Assembly (NCBI RefSeq): GCF_003386285.1
Contig: NZ_QPNC01000011.1
Location: 62,001 to 126,000 of the forward strand
DNA: 64,000 bases
Reading direction: 5' to 3'
From: Nocardiopsis sp. FIRDI 009
GTDB lineage: Bacteria > Actinomycetota > Actinomycetes > Streptosporangiales > Streptosporangiaceae
This document shows, in pieces, positions 47,689 to 56,840 of this stretch (its first letter is position 1; the number at the start of each line of letters is the position of its first letter). The notes below the pieces were generated by a model, which was given only the letters and a program-made list of their open reading frames with translations, had not been told where the DNA came from and did no database searches. The position numbers were made by a program, and so were the translations under genes.

Positions 47689-48453
47689 ATGGCGTCAAGT
47701 ACCGGACATCCAGGAGCCGTCAGCCGCGAGACCTATTGGAAGCGGCGTGCCCTCGTGTTGGCGGGGGCCCTGCTCGTCCTCACGCTGATCGCGTTCGCCT
47801 GCCGCCCCTCCTCAGAGGACGACGCCGAACCGACGCGGTCGGAGGCGGGCGCCGCTGACACCGACCCCTCTCCCAGTGTCCCACCCGAGACGCCCTCGGC
47901 GGTCGAGAGCGCCGAACCCGAGGAGGAACCGTCCGAGGGGGAGGCCGAGGACGCCGGGGGGCCGGACGGTCAGGACGCCACCGAGGGGGAGGGCGGGGAG
48001 GCCGCGGAGGGCTCCGGCGCCGAGTCCGGCGGTGCCGCCGCCCCCGAGAGTCCCGAGGACGCGTGCCGGCCGGAGGACGTGGTCGTGACCTTCGAGCTCG
48101 CCGACGAGGACCGGGAGGTCTACGGGAGCGGCGCGCGGCCGGAGTTCCGGGTCACCGTCGTCAACACCGAGGACCAGACCTGCACGGTGGACGTGGGGCC
48201 CGAGGCCCTGGAGATCCGCATCCACTCCGGGAACGACCGGATCTTCTCCACCGGTGACTGCGTCGAGGGCGATGCCGCCGAGAAACGTCAGCTCAGTCGC
48301 GGCGTGCCGCACGAGTTCACGGTCGAGTGGGACCGGCAGCGCTCCTTCACGGACTGCCGGGACGGCTCCGCCGCGCGCCCGGGGTGGTATCGCGCCAAGC
48401 TGCACGGGGAGTACGCGAGCGGCACCGGCGAGCTGGTGTTCCAGCTGACCTGA
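47689..48453 (+). CDS. Membrane-anchored extracytoplasmic protein
   Basis: 254 residues. N-terminal anchor (ALVLAGALLVLTLIAFAC), a Glu/Ala/Ser-rich spacer of about 80 residues, then a beta domain (CRPEDVVVTFELADE, RPEFRVTVVNTEDQTCTVDVG) with two cysteine pairs. The C in FACRPSS could be a lipobox-like cysteine, but the spacing is poor. Unknown function; similar domains occur in adhesin-like DUF4232 proteins. An upstream extension to 46969 overlaps mutY and is a shadow. Confidence 0.8.
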   Translation: MASSTGHPGAVSRETYWKRRALVLAGALLVLTLIAFACRPSSEDDAEPTRSEAGAADTDPSPSVPPETPSAVESAEPEEEPSEGEAEDAGGPDGQDATEGEGGEAAEGSGAESGGAAAPESPEDACRPEDVVVTFELADEDREVYGSGARPEFRVTVVNTEDQTCTVDVGPEALEIRIHSGNDRIFSTGDCVEGDAAEKRQLSRGVPHEFTVEWDRQRSFTDCRDGSAARPGWYRAKLHGEYASGTGELVFQLT

Positions 48454-48592
48454 CCAGGTGCGGCGGGGACCGGGTGCCCCTCGGGGCCGGTTTCCGCCGC
48501 ACACACGCCACACGGGGACGAGGCGCCACGTGTCGTTATCTGGATGTTACTGTGTGTTACGTCAAGTGATTCCGCAGTCACCAGGAGCAATC

Positions 48593-49078
48593 GTGAAGTT
48601 TGTCGGAACCGTCCTGTCCGCTGTCGCCATGTCCGCCCTCGCGTTGTCGACGGCGGCTCCGGCGCAGGCGGCGGAGGAGAACTTCCAGCACTTTCGGCTC
48701 TCGATCACGGAGAAGGACACGGGCAAGACGAAGCGCGTGCACCTCTTCTGCGACCCGCCCGGCGGTAGCCACCCGCGGCCCCAGGACGCCTGCGACCTCA
48801 TCTACGCGTTCGGCTCCATCAAGAGGATCGACGTCGCCGACAGCGCCTGTCCGCTGATCTTCGACCCGGTCGTCGCCCGGTCCACCGGCTCCGAGCACTT
48901 CAAGATGACCTTCCCGAACCTGTGTGTCCTGCTCGACGTCAAGGGCGCGGTCTTCGACTTCTGGGAGGACGGGGGCCGGGAGTCGGTCGACGGCCGGGAC
49001 ATGCGCGAGGCCGGTGACTCCGGGTACTACGACCGGCTGCACGGCCACCACGGTCAGACGGACCGCGGTTACCGGTAG
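48593..49078 (+). CDS. Subtilisin inhibitor-like secreted protein 1
   Basis: 161 residues. Signal peptide ending AQA, then an SSI (I16) domain: four cysteines (LFCDPP, DACDLI, SACPLI, NLCVLL), GGSHPRPQDAC, and the reactive loop CPLIFDPV, which puts Leu at P1 where classical SSI has Met. An extra 40-residue polar tail follows the normal domain end (VFDF). AGGAG precedes GTG 48593. SSI proteins inhibit secreted serine proteases during mycelial development. Confidence 0.88.
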   Translation: MKFVGTVLSAVAMSALALSTAAPAQAAEENFQHFRLSITEKDTGKTKRVHLFCDPPGGSHPRPQDACDLIYAFGSIKRIDVADSACPLIFDPVVARSTGSEHFKMTFPNLCVLLDVKGAVFDFWEDGGRESVDGRDMREAGDSGYYDRLHGHHGQTDRGYR

Positions 49079-49206
49079 ACCCCGGCGGACATCCCGCTCG
49101 GAGGGCGGGACGGCCGTTCTGTCGGGGTAGGAGAGTCGTAAGTGAGTGATGTGACGACACGGCCCGCTCCCGTGTCCGACGCACCGCCGATGTGCTGGAG
49201 GCCATC

Positions 49207-49608
49207 ATGAGAGCCGTCGCGACCGCCCTGGCCGTCTGCGCCGCCACCGCGACCGTCCTCGTTCCCGCCGCGCCCGCGCCCGCGGCCGCCGCGGAGGCGC
49301 CTCCCGCGTACGCCGCCTACCGGCTCCGGGTGGTCGAGGGGGTCGGGTTCGAGGACGAGTCGGTACGGGAGGTCTCGCTGGTGTGCGCGCCCAAGGGCGG
49401 CGCGGGGAGCCATCCCCGGGCGGTCGACGCCTGCGCGGCCATCGCCGAGGCCGGTTCGATCGCCGCCGTCCCGGCCGACCCGGCCGCGGCCTGCACCCTG
49501 GAGTACCGGCCGGTCATCGCGTCCGTGCGGGGCTCCGAGAACTACCATGAGCGGTTCGGCAACACCTGCCTGCTCCACGCGGCCAAGGGCGCGGTCTTCG
49601 ACTTCTAG
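49207..49608 (+). CDS. Subtilisin inhibitor-like secreted protein 2
   Basis: 133 residues. Ala-rich signal peptide, then a second SSI domain (LVCAPK, GSHPRAVDACAAI, AACTLE, NTCLLH). Reactive loop CTLEYRPV: P1 Leu, P1' Glu, and Arg where Asp is usual, so inhibition may differ or be lost. The domain ends at VFDF with no tail. GGAGG lies 6 nt before ATG 49207. The stop overlaps the convergent radA stop (CTAG). Confidence 0.85.
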   Translation: MRAVATALAVCAATATVLVPAAPAPAAAAEAPPAYAAYRLRVVEGVGFEDESVREVSLVCAPKGGAGSHPRAVDACAAIAEAGSIAAVPADPAAACTLEYRPVIASVRGSENYHERFGNTCLLHAAKGAVFDF

Positions 49609-51020
49609 TGCCCCTCGGGGCCTCCGCCGCGCCTCGGCCCGCCGGGGCCGTCACCAGCCCCGGCGCGCTTGGACCGCCGCGCCACCCAGGCCAGTGCCTC
49701 GCTGAGCTCCTCGACCTCGTGCGTCCGGATCCCGGGCACGGGGTCGCCGGAGTGCTTGGGCACGACCGCCTCGGTGAAGCCCAGCCGTTGTGCCTCCGTG
49801 ATCCTGCGCTGGACCCCGTTCACGGCGCGGATGTCCCCGGCCAGGCCGACCTCGCCGATGGCGATGAACCCGCGCGGCAGGGCGACGTCGTTGTTGGAAC
49901 TGCCCGCGGCCAGAGCCAGTGCGAGGTCGACCGCGGGCTCCCCGAGGCGTACGCCGCCCACCGTGGAGGCGTACACGTCCATGTTGGCCAGCCGCATGCC
50001 CGTGCGCTTCTCCAGGACCGCCAGGATCATGTTCACCCGGGACGTGTCCAGCCCGGACGTGGCCCGGCGGGGTGCGGGCAGCGGTGTGGGCGCCACCAGC
50101 GCCTGCACCTCCGTGATGAGCGGACGCCGCCCCTCCAGGGTGACCGTGACGCACGTGCCGGGCACCGGGTCGGTGCGTTCGGTGAGGAAGAGTCCGCTGG
50201 GGTCCGGGAGGCCGACGATGCCGCTCTCGGTCAGCTCGAAGCACCCGATCTCGTCGGTGGGCCCGTACCGGTTCTTGACCGCGCGCAGCAGCCGTAGCTG
50301 CGAGTGGCGCTCCCCCTCGAAGTGCAGCACCACGTCCACCAGGTGCTCCAGCAGGCGGGGGCCGGCGATGGAGCCGTCCTTGGTGACGTGACCGACCAGG
50401 ACCGTCGCGATACCGCGCTCCTTGGCGATCTGGATCAGCGCCCCCGTCACCTGCCTGACCTGGGTGACGCCGCCGGGCACCCCGGACACCTCGGGGGAGA
50501 CCATGGTCTGCACCGAGTCCACGATGAGCAGCCGGGGCCCGACCGCCTCGACGTGGCTGACCAGGGAGGCGATCGAGGTCTCCGCGGCCAGGAACAGCTT
50601 GTCGGAGAGCGCGCCGAGCCGCTCGGCGCGCAGGCGCACCTGACCGGCGGACTCCTCCCCGGTCACGTACAGGACGGGGCCCTGGGCGGCCCGCATCGCG
50701 GCGACCTCCAGCAGCAGCGTCGACTTGCCGACGCCCGGTTCGCCCGCGAGCAGCACGACGCCGCCGGGGACGGCGCCCCCGCCGAGAACGCGGTCGAGTT
50801 CGTCCACCCCCGTAGGGACGGCCTCGGCGGTCTCGACACCGATCTCGGTGATGGGCCGGGCGCGGGAGGTCACCGGCGCCGCCGCGACCGCGGCCGGGGC
50901 CGGGGCGCCCGCCTCCTCGACCGTGCCCCAGGCCTGGCACTCACCGCAGCGGCCCACCCACTTGAGGGTGCTCCATCCACAGTCGGTGCACCGGAACGTC
51001 GTCTTCGCTGCTTTGGGCAT
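49605..51020 (-). CDS. radA: DNA repair protein RadA
   Basis: 471 residues. C4 zinc finger (CTDCGWSTLKWVGRCGEC), RecA-like core with Walker A GEPGVGKST near 100, the RadA signature read as KNRYG instead of KNRFG, and a C-terminal Lon-like domain (VGGVRLGEPAVDLALALAA). It promotes branch migration in recombination. ATG 51020 follows TAGCGT (minus strand, 51028-51033) by 7 nt, so the message is probably leaderless. Confidence 0.95.
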   Translation of the reverse strand: MPKAAKTTFRCTDCGWSTLKWVGRCGECQAWGTVEEAGAPAPAAVAAAPVTSRARPITEIGVETAEAVPTGVDELDRVLGGGAVPGGVVLLAGEPGVGKSTLLLEVAAMRAAQGPVLYVTGEESAGQVRLRAERLGALSDKLFLAAETSIASLVSHVEAVGPRLLIVDSVQTMVSPEVSGVPGGVTQVRQVTGALIQIAKERGIATVLVGHVTKDGSIAGPRLLEHLVDVVLHFEGERHSQLRLLRAVKNRYGPTDEIGCFELTESGIVGLPDPSGLFLTERTDPVPGTCVTVTLEGRRPLITEVQALVAPTPLPAPRRATSGLDTSRVNMILAVLEKRTGMRLANMDVYASTVGGVRLGEPAVDLALALAAGSSNNDVALPRGFIAIGEVGLAGDIRAVNGVQRRITEAQRLGFTEAVVPKHSGDPVPGIRTHEVEELSEALAWVARRSKRAGAGDGPGGPRRGGGPEGH

Positions 51021-51094
51021 GCCAGTCACGCTAACGCCTCCCTGGGACACGCCGAACGGGACAGCTCCGCGGTACATCGGGGCATATGAAAGTT

Positions 51095-51125
51095 ACCTAC
51101 GGGTTAGTCAACGCCGTCCGTAGGT
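51095..51125. promoter_or_regulatory. Inverted repeat between radA and the SGNH hydrolase
   Basis: ACCTACGG (51095-51102) and CCGTAGGT (51118-51125), with a 15-nt spacer, lie in the divergent promoter region, 59 nt before the hydrolase start. Confidence 0.5.
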
Positions 51126-51183
51126 TGTGTTACAGAATGCGTAGGGTCCGACACCCCTGGTCCCCCACTGGAGAGGAACCCGC

Positions 51184-52083
51184 GTGCCCCGCACCGACGA
51201 CAGCACGATCGTGCCCGCCGCCCGCCCCCGACGCACCCCCCTCCTCGCCGTCCCGATCGCCGCGGCCCTGTGCCTGGCCTCCGCCCCCGCGGCCGCCGAG
51301 GCCCAGGAGGCGGTCGCCTACGACAGCTACGTGGCCCTCGGTGACTCGTTCACCTCGGGGCCGCTGATCCCGCCGTACGCGCCCGGCTCCGACCCCCGCT
51401 GCCTCCGGTCGTCCGGCAACTACGCCCGGTTGGCCGCCGACGCGCTGGGCGTCGCCGAGTTCACCGACGTCAGCTGCGCCGGAGCGGTCATCCGGGACCT
51501 GCGCGAACCCCAGCACACCGACCTCACCGACGTTCCGCCGCAGTTCGACGCCCTCACCCCCGACACCGATCTGGTGACGGTCGGGATCAGCGGCAACGAC
51601 CTCGGCTTCACCGACATCCTCATGGAGTGCGCCCGACGGAGCCTGACCAACCCGATCGGGAGCCCGTGCGCCGACCACTACGGCGACGAACTCGACCAGC
51701 GGATCGAGGACCTGCGCGACGACGTGTCGGGCGTCTACGCCGAGATCGCCGAGCGCAGCCCCGGGGCGACCGTCGTCAGCGTCGGCTACCTCCAGATCCT
51801 CCCGGAGCGCCGGGGCTGCTGGCCGGAGGCGCCCATCGCCTGGGGCGACGTGGCCTACCTGGACGGCGTCCAGACCGCCCTGAACCGAATGATCGCGGAG
51901 GAGTCCCAGGCGGCGGGCGCCGTGTTCGTCGACGTCCTCGAACGCGGCCATGACGTGTGCCAGTCGTCGTCCCGCCGCTGGGTCGAGGGGTTGGTCCCGG
52001 AGAACACGGCCGCGCCGGTGCACCCCAACGAGGCGGGCATGGTGGCCGTCTCCGAACGGCTCGTGGCCCGTCTGGGGGCCTGA
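51184..52083 (+). CDS. Secreted SGNH/GDSL hydrolase
   Basis: 299 residues. Signal peptide (about residues 18-42), block I ALGDSFTSG with the nucleophile Ser, block III SGNDLGF (Gly/Asn oxyanion), block V HPNEAGM with the catalytic His. Six cysteines suggest three disulfides, as in Streptomyces scabies esterase and secreted lipases. GGAGAGG precedes GTG 51184. Confidence 0.92.
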   Translation: MPRTDDSTIVPAARPRRTPLLAVPIAAALCLASAPAAAEAQEAVAYDSYVALGDSFTSGPLIPPYAPGSDPRCLRSSGNYARLAADALGVAEFTDVSCAGAVIRDLREPQHTDLTDVPPQFDALTPDTDLVTVGISGNDLGFTDILMECARRSLTNPIGSPCADHYGDELDQRIEDLRDDVSGVYAEIAERSPGATVVSVGYLQILPERRGCWPEAPIAWGDVAYLDGVQTALNRMIAEESQAAGAVFVDVLERGHDVCQSSSRRWVEGLVPENTAAPVHPNEAGMVAVSERLVARLGA

Positions 52084-52298
52084 ACCTCGTCACTGAACGT
52101 CGCCGGTCATGGTGGATGTCTGCTGCTGACTGACTGCTACGTCCCTTTTGTCGGCGAGATTTTACCGTGACCGCAGGGCAAATTGATTACATAGGGTGAT
52201 TCATTCGCGCGCGAAAGCGACGAAGGGTGATCCGTTGGGATGGAACGCCCCGGGGCCGACCCGACACGGGGCGCCCACACATCCGAACGGGGAACACC

Positions 52299-52877
52299 AT
52301 GAATCACTCCCGACACCACGAGCAAACCCCGGCCCGTCGCCCGGGTCGTCCCGGGCGACGGGCCGTACCCGTGCGGACCGCCGCCCGGGCGATCGCCGTC
52401 GCCAGCGCGGCCGCGTCCCTGCTCGCCGCGGCGCTCGCCCCGGCACCGGCCCTGGCCCAACCGGTCCGCGGGGCCACCGAGGCCGCCCCAGCCTCCGAGC
52501 GAGTCCACCAGGGGCTTGCCGCCCCGACGATCGAGACGGCGATCAGCGCCGCCGAGTCGAAGAAGGGCACGCCCTACGGGTGGGGCGGAACCGGGCCGCA
52601 CACCTTCGACTGCTCCGGCCTCGTCCAGTGGTCCTTCCGTCAGGCGGGGGTCGAACTGCCCCGCATCGCCCACGATCAGGTGGCGGCGGGCACCCGCATC
52701 CCCTACTCCCGGGCCCGCCGCGGTGACCTCGTCTACTGGTCCGACCGCGGAGGCTACGTCTACCACGTCGGCATCTACCTCGGCCGGGGGCGCATGATCG
52801 ACGCTCCCGAATCGGGCGACCACGTCCGCGAGCGCGACGTGTTCCACTACAACCTCGGCGGAGCGGTACGGCTGTGA
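52299..52877 (+). CDS. Secreted NlpC/P60 cell-wall peptidase
   Basis: 192 residues. Long signal peptide with an Arg-rich head (ending ALAQP), then an NlpC/P60 domain: catalytic Cys in FDCSGLVQWSF, catalytic His in YHVGIYLG. Cleaves peptide stems in peptidoglycan. GGGGAACACC before ATG. The 215-nt upstream region contains TAGGGT (about 52190) and a CGCCCCG/CGGGGCG hairpin (52246-52273). Confidence 0.9.
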   Translation: MNHSRHHEQTPARRPGRPGRRAVPVRTAARAIAVASAAASLLAAALAPAPALAQPVRGATEAAPASERVHQGLAAPTIETAISAAESKKGTPYGWGGTGPHTFDCSGLVQWSFRQAGVELPRIAHDQVAAGTRIPYSRARRGDLVYWSDRGGYVYHVGIYLGRGRMIDAPESGDHVRERDVFHYNLGGAVRL

Positions 52878-53103
52878 CGCCCACCGCGTCGTGCGGTTCC
52901 GCCGCCGACGTCCGCAGGTGACCGACGCGAAACCGGCACCCGTGCCCCTGGTGCCGCTTCCACCCCTCAGCGCTCCCTCGGCGAGCGGCCCCGGGGCGGC
53001 AGTCCCGTGGCGGCCGCAGTGCCGGACCCGTCCCGAGGGTGCGGCACGCCGTGGTCCCGGCGACGGGAGGCGTGCGGGGGCGGGTAGCGCATACTCTGGG
53101 GGC

Positions 53104-54063
53104 GTGAGCCCTATCCAGGTCCCAGACGCGCCCGTCGTGCTCTCGTCGGCGTCGGTCTACCCGGAGAAGACCCCGGCCGCCTTCGAGATCGCCGCGAAGC
53201 TGGGGTACGACGGCGTGGAGGTGCTCGTCTCCTCCGACCCCGCCAGCCAGGACATCGACCTCCTGCGGCGCCTCTCGGACTACCACCAGATGCCCGTCAC
53301 CGCCGTCCACTCCCCCTGCCTGGTCCTGACCCAGCGCGTGTGGGGCCGAGACCCCTGGGGCAAGCTCGTCAGGTCCAAGGAGATGGCCGAGGCCCTGGGC
53401 GCGAAGGCGATCGTGGTCCACCCCGCCTTCCGCTGGCAGCGCGAGTACGCCAAGGAGTTCGAGACCGGCGTCGCCCGCATGCAGGACGAGACCGACGTCG
53501 TCTTCGCCGTGGAGAACATGTACCCGGTGCGCGTCCGCGACCGCGAGGTCGTGCCCTACGCGCCGAGCTGGAACCCGCTGGACCGCGACTACCCCGACGT
53601 CACCCTCGACCTGTCGCACACCGCCATGTCCGGCTCCGACGCGATGGACATGGCCAAGCGGCTCGGCGACCGCCTCTCCCACGTCCACGTCGCCGACGGC
53701 TTCGGCGGCCAGAACCTCGACGAACACCTCATCCCGGGCCGTGGCCGCCAGCCCGTCGCCGAACTCCTGGAGTACCTGGCCGCCGACGGTTACGAGGGCC
53801 AGCTGGTCCTGGAGGTGAGCACCCGCAAGGCCCCCGACCGCCAGGCCCGGATGCGCGAACTGGCCGAGGCGCTGGCCTTCACCCGGCTGCACTTCGCCCG
53901 GCCCACCGTCGAGCCCGACGGCCGCCCCCGCGACCGGCGTGAACGCATCGCCCTCCTGCGCCGTGGACCGGCGGCGCCGCCCCGGCACTTCTCCGTGGAC
54001 ACCCGGGGCACCGTCGACGACCAGGACGGCGACCGGGGCAGGGGCACGGACGGCGGCGACTGA
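53104..54063 (+). CDS. Sugar phosphate isomerase/epimerase-like TIM-barrel protein
   Basis: 319 residues. AP-endonuclease-2-type barrel: KLGYDGVEVLVSSDP, VHSPCLVL, AENM near the metal site, LDLSHTAMSG and HVHVADGFGG with metal-binding His and Asp, then HLIPGRGRQP. An Arg/Asp-rich C-terminal tail of about 40 residues is extra. GTG 53104 follows TACTCT (53092-53097) by 6 nt. Substrate unknown; an upstream extension lacks coding bias. Confidence 0.88.
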   Translation: MSPIQVPDAPVVLSSASVYPEKTPAAFEIAAKLGYDGVEVLVSSDPASQDIDLLRRLSDYHQMPVTAVHSPCLVLTQRVWGRDPWGKLVRSKEMAEALGAKAIVVHPAFRWQREYAKEFETGVARMQDETDVVFAVENMYPVRVRDREVVPYAPSWNPLDRDYPDVTLDLSHTAMSGSDAMDMAKRLGDRLSHVHVADGFGGQNLDEHLIPGRGRQPVAELLEYLAADGYEGQLVLEVSTRKAPDRQARMRELAEALAFTRLHFARPTVEPDGRPRDRRERIALLRRGPAAPPRHFSVDTRGTVDDQDGDRGRGTDGGD

Positions 54064-54145
54064 GCGTCCACGGTGTGAGACGACCCGTCCGCACCGGCGC
54101 GGCCGTGCGGTTAGCGTGGAGGGGACCCGCAGAGAGGACCCCTTC

Positions 54146-54940
54146 ATGATCGCGATCATCGGCGCCGGAAAGATGGGCGAGGCGCTCCTCGCCGGAATGC
54201 TGGCCACGGGCCACGCCCCGGAGGACGTCCTCGTCACCGAGCCGCGCGCGGAGCACGCAGACGAGCTCCGGAAGCGGTACGGGGTCGAGGTGGTTCCCGC
54301 GGCGGACGCCGCCAAGCGCGCCGACACGCTGCTGCTCGCCCTCAAGCCGCAGGACATGGTGGACCTGCTGGAGGACCTCTCCCCCCACCTGTCCACGGAC
54401 CGCCTCGTCATCTCCGTCGCGGCCGGGCTCACCACCTCCGTGATGGAGAGCCACCTGCCGGTCGGGGTCCCCGTGGTGCGCGCGATGCCGAACACCCCCG
54501 CGCTCATGGGCCGGGGCATGACCGCCATCGCGGGCGGCGCCAACACCGAACCCGAGCACCTGGACCGCGCCGAGGGCCTGCTGGGCGCCGTCGGCGAGGT
54601 GATCCGCGTCGGCGAGCAGCACATGGACACCGTGACGGCGATCTCCGGGAGCGGACCGGCCTACTTCTACTTCATCGCCGAGACGATGGTCGAGGCGGGC
54701 GTGGCGATGGGGATGCCGCGCGCCACCGCGCAGAAGCTCGTCGAGCAGACGATGACCGGTGCCGCCGCCATGCTCACCGACTCCGGTGAACACCCGGTCG
54801 TCCTCCGCGAGGCCGTGACCTCGCCGGGCGGGACCACAGCGGCCGCCCTGCGCGAACTGGAGCGCCACGGCGTGCGCACCGCCTTCACCGACGCCATCGA
54901 GGCCGCCCGCGACCGCAGCCGGGCGCTGTCCGGTAGCTGA
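54146..54940 (+). CDS. proC: Pyrroline-5-carboxylate reductase
   Basis: 264 residues. Last step of proline synthesis. N-terminal Rossmann motif IAIIGAGKMGEALL, then AMPNTPALMGRGM, and the signature ISGSGPAYFYFIAE with REAVTSPGGTTAAAL. AGAGAGGACC precedes ATG 54146. It follows the TIM-barrel gene, an order common in actinobacteria. Confidence 0.96.
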   Translation: MIAIIGAGKMGEALLAGMLATGHAPEDVLVTEPRAEHADELRKRYGVEVVPAADAAKRADTLLLALKPQDMVDLLEDLSPHLSTDRLVISVAAGLTTSVMESHLPVGVPVVRAMPNTPALMGRGMTAIAGGANTEPEHLDRAEGLLGAVGEVIRVGEQHMDTVTAISGSGPAYFYFIAETMVEAGVAMGMPRATAQKLVEQTMTGAAAMLTDSGEHPVVLREAVTSPGGTTAAALRELERHGVRTAFTDAIEAARDRSRALSGS

Positions 54941-55085
54941 CCCGGAGCCGCGATTGGCCGGGTTCGGCCGGGGGTCACGGAGCGGGACGTCCCTATACGC
55001 GGATAGTGTCGGATAGGGGACATCGATCCCCGTCTCGGTCCCGTGCGCGCGGGACGCTCCATCCCCTCCCGACCCCAGGGCCCCC

Positions 55086-56840
55086 ATGACTTCACCACCT
55101 CCTCACGACCCGTCCCAGCAACCCCCCGGTCAGCCCCGGCCCGGCCAGCCTCCGCAGCCGCCGTACCCAGGTCAGCAGCCCCAGCCGGGGCCGCAGCAGC
55201 CTCCGTCGGGGCCGCAGCAGGGACCGCCCCCGCAGCAGGGGCCGCCGCCTGGTGGGATGCCGCCCGGCGGCGGTTTCGGTCCCCCACCCGGCGGTCCGCC
55301 GCCCGGTGGGATGCCGCCCGGTGGGATGCCGCCCGGGCAGTTCGGCGCGCCGCAGCCCCGGCCACCCCGAATGGGGTTGTTCTCCTCGCCCACGGCGTTG
55401 CGGGCCGGGTTGCTCAACCTCTCCGGGTTCGGCGCCGGTTACCTCTACCTGCGGCAGTGGATCTTCTTCGGGGTGGCGCTCGTCGTCACGGTGGGTCTGT
55501 TGGTCGGCGCCGCCCTGCACGGAGCCGCCGACCACCCGCTGGTCTGGGCGCCGGTCCTGCTGGTGTGGTTCCTCGCCGCGGGCGTCCACGGCCTGTTCGC
55601 CGGGCGTTCCCGCGACGAGCGCACCACGGCGGCGGGCGGTCAGCCCGCGAGGAGGTTGGCCCCCGTGCTGACCGCCGCGGGTCTGGTGCTCGCCGTGGTC
55701 GCGGGTCTGGCCGGTGTGTGGCAGGCGGGCGAGTGGCGGCTGCGGGTCGCCGACGCCGCCCACGCGCGGGGTGAGTGTGCCGAGGCCGTCGACATCTACG
55801 AGCGGGTGGAGGCCGGTTTCCAGCTGTCCATGTCGCCGTCCCTGATGGATCGCGCGCGTTCGGGCGCCGAGGCGTGTGACCTCCTCACCCGCGCCCAGGA
55901 CGAGATGTCGGACGAGGAGTACGACCAGGCCATCGACACCTACGGCGAGTACTTCGCGCACCCGGCCTCCCGGTGGGAGGACACCGACGGCGAGGTGGCC
56001 GACGCCAACCTCTCCTACGCGGAGAGCCTGGCGACCGCCGCCGCCGAGTCCTACGACGGCCGGATCACCGACGAGATCCGTGAGGGCTTCGAGCAGGCCC
56101 ACGAGATCTACGGAGCCATCCCCACCAACTACGAGGGGACCGAGGCCGCCGGGCGGGTGCCCGACGCCATGCTGGAGCTGTACGAGCTGGGCACCTCCGA
56201 CTACGCCGAGGAGCGCTGGTGCGACGCGTTCGACCAGATCGAGGTGTTCGCCGACCTCGACTGGTCCCTCGCGCCCGCCGTCGCCGAGCGGATCGACGCC
56301 GAGGCCCCCGAGGCCGCGCGTCAGTGCGGTTGGGCCGAGGTCGACGGCGGGTCGGCCGACCGCGCGGAGGAGATGACCGACTTCCTCGCCGCGGAGTACC
56401 CGGACCACGAGGCCGACGACGTCGAGGACCTGGTCCGCCACGTGGGCGCCGCCCACATCGAGGAGACCATGGACACCCTGCGCGCGGGCGGCGAGAGCCG
56501 GTTCGACCCGCAGCCCTTCGGCAGCTCGGGCAGTGACAAGGTCGTCTTCGAGATCACCAACGACAGCCCCTACGACATGCGGTTCCTCTACGTCGGTCCG
56601 GACGGCGTCCACGACGAGGTCGTCACGGACGGATGCGACGACTGCGACACGTACAGCTCCCCGCCCTCCGGTAACTCGTGCTTCGAGCGAGGCGGAGAGA
56701 TCATGCGCGTCGAGCTGGACCCGGGAGAGTACCGACTGATGCTCACGTCGGACGCGCCGAGGTCCGTTCCGTTGCACGGCACGCGGAACCTCAGCGGTGG
56801 TGAACGCTACGAGAGCTGCTTCTACGTGACACAGGAGTAG
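55086..56840 (+). CDS. Membrane protein with TPR-like repeats, copy 1
   Basis: 584 residues. N-terminal 95 residues are Pro/Gln/Gly repeats (GPPP, GGMPPG). Three membrane segments (about 110-180), a fourth near 205-220, then an extracytoplasmic helical TPR-like region rich in Glu/Asp (ECAEAVDIYERVEAGF, EEYDQAIDTYGEYF) and a C-terminal beta domain with paired Cys (CDDCDTY, NSCFER). A tandem paralogue follows 91 nt later. Function unknown. Confidence 0.8.
   Translation: MTSPPPHDPSQQPPGQPRPGQPPQPPYPGQQPQPGPQQPPSGPQQGPPPQQGPPPGGMPPGGGFGPPPGGPPPGGMPPGGMPPGQFGAPQPRPPRMGLFSSPTALRAGLLNLSGFGAGYLYLRQWIFFGVALVVTVGLLVGAALHGAADHPLVWAPVLLVWFLAAGVHGLFAGRSRDERTTAAGGQPARRLAPVLTAAGLVLAVVAGLAGVWQAGEWRLRVADAAHARGECAEAVDIYERVEAGFQLSMSPSLMDRARSGAEACDLLTRAQDEMSDEEYDQAIDTYGEYFAHPASRWEDTDGEVADANLSYAESLATAAAESYDGRITDEIREGFEQAHEIYGAIPTNYEGTEAAGRVPDAMLELYELGTSDYAEERWCDAFDQIEVFADLDWSLAPAVAERIDAEAPEAARQCGWAEVDGGSADRAEEMTDFLAAEYPDHEADDVEDLVRHVGAAHIEETMDTLRAGGESRFDPQPFGSSGSDKVVFEITNDSPYDMRFLYVGPDGVHDEVVTDGCDDCDTYSSPPSGNSCFERGGEIMRVELDPGEYRLMLTSDAPRSVPLHGTRNLSGGERYESCFYVTQE

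Noticed and set aside
52084..52298. Possible c-di-AMP (ydaO) riboswitch before the NlpC/P60 gene
   Set aside because: Such genes often have one, but the leader is only about 100 nt and the conserved ydaO segments are not visible.
55130..55350. Tandem DNA repeat array
   Set aside because: The Pro/Gln/Gly-coding stretch is in-frame protein low complexity rather than a non-coding repeat.
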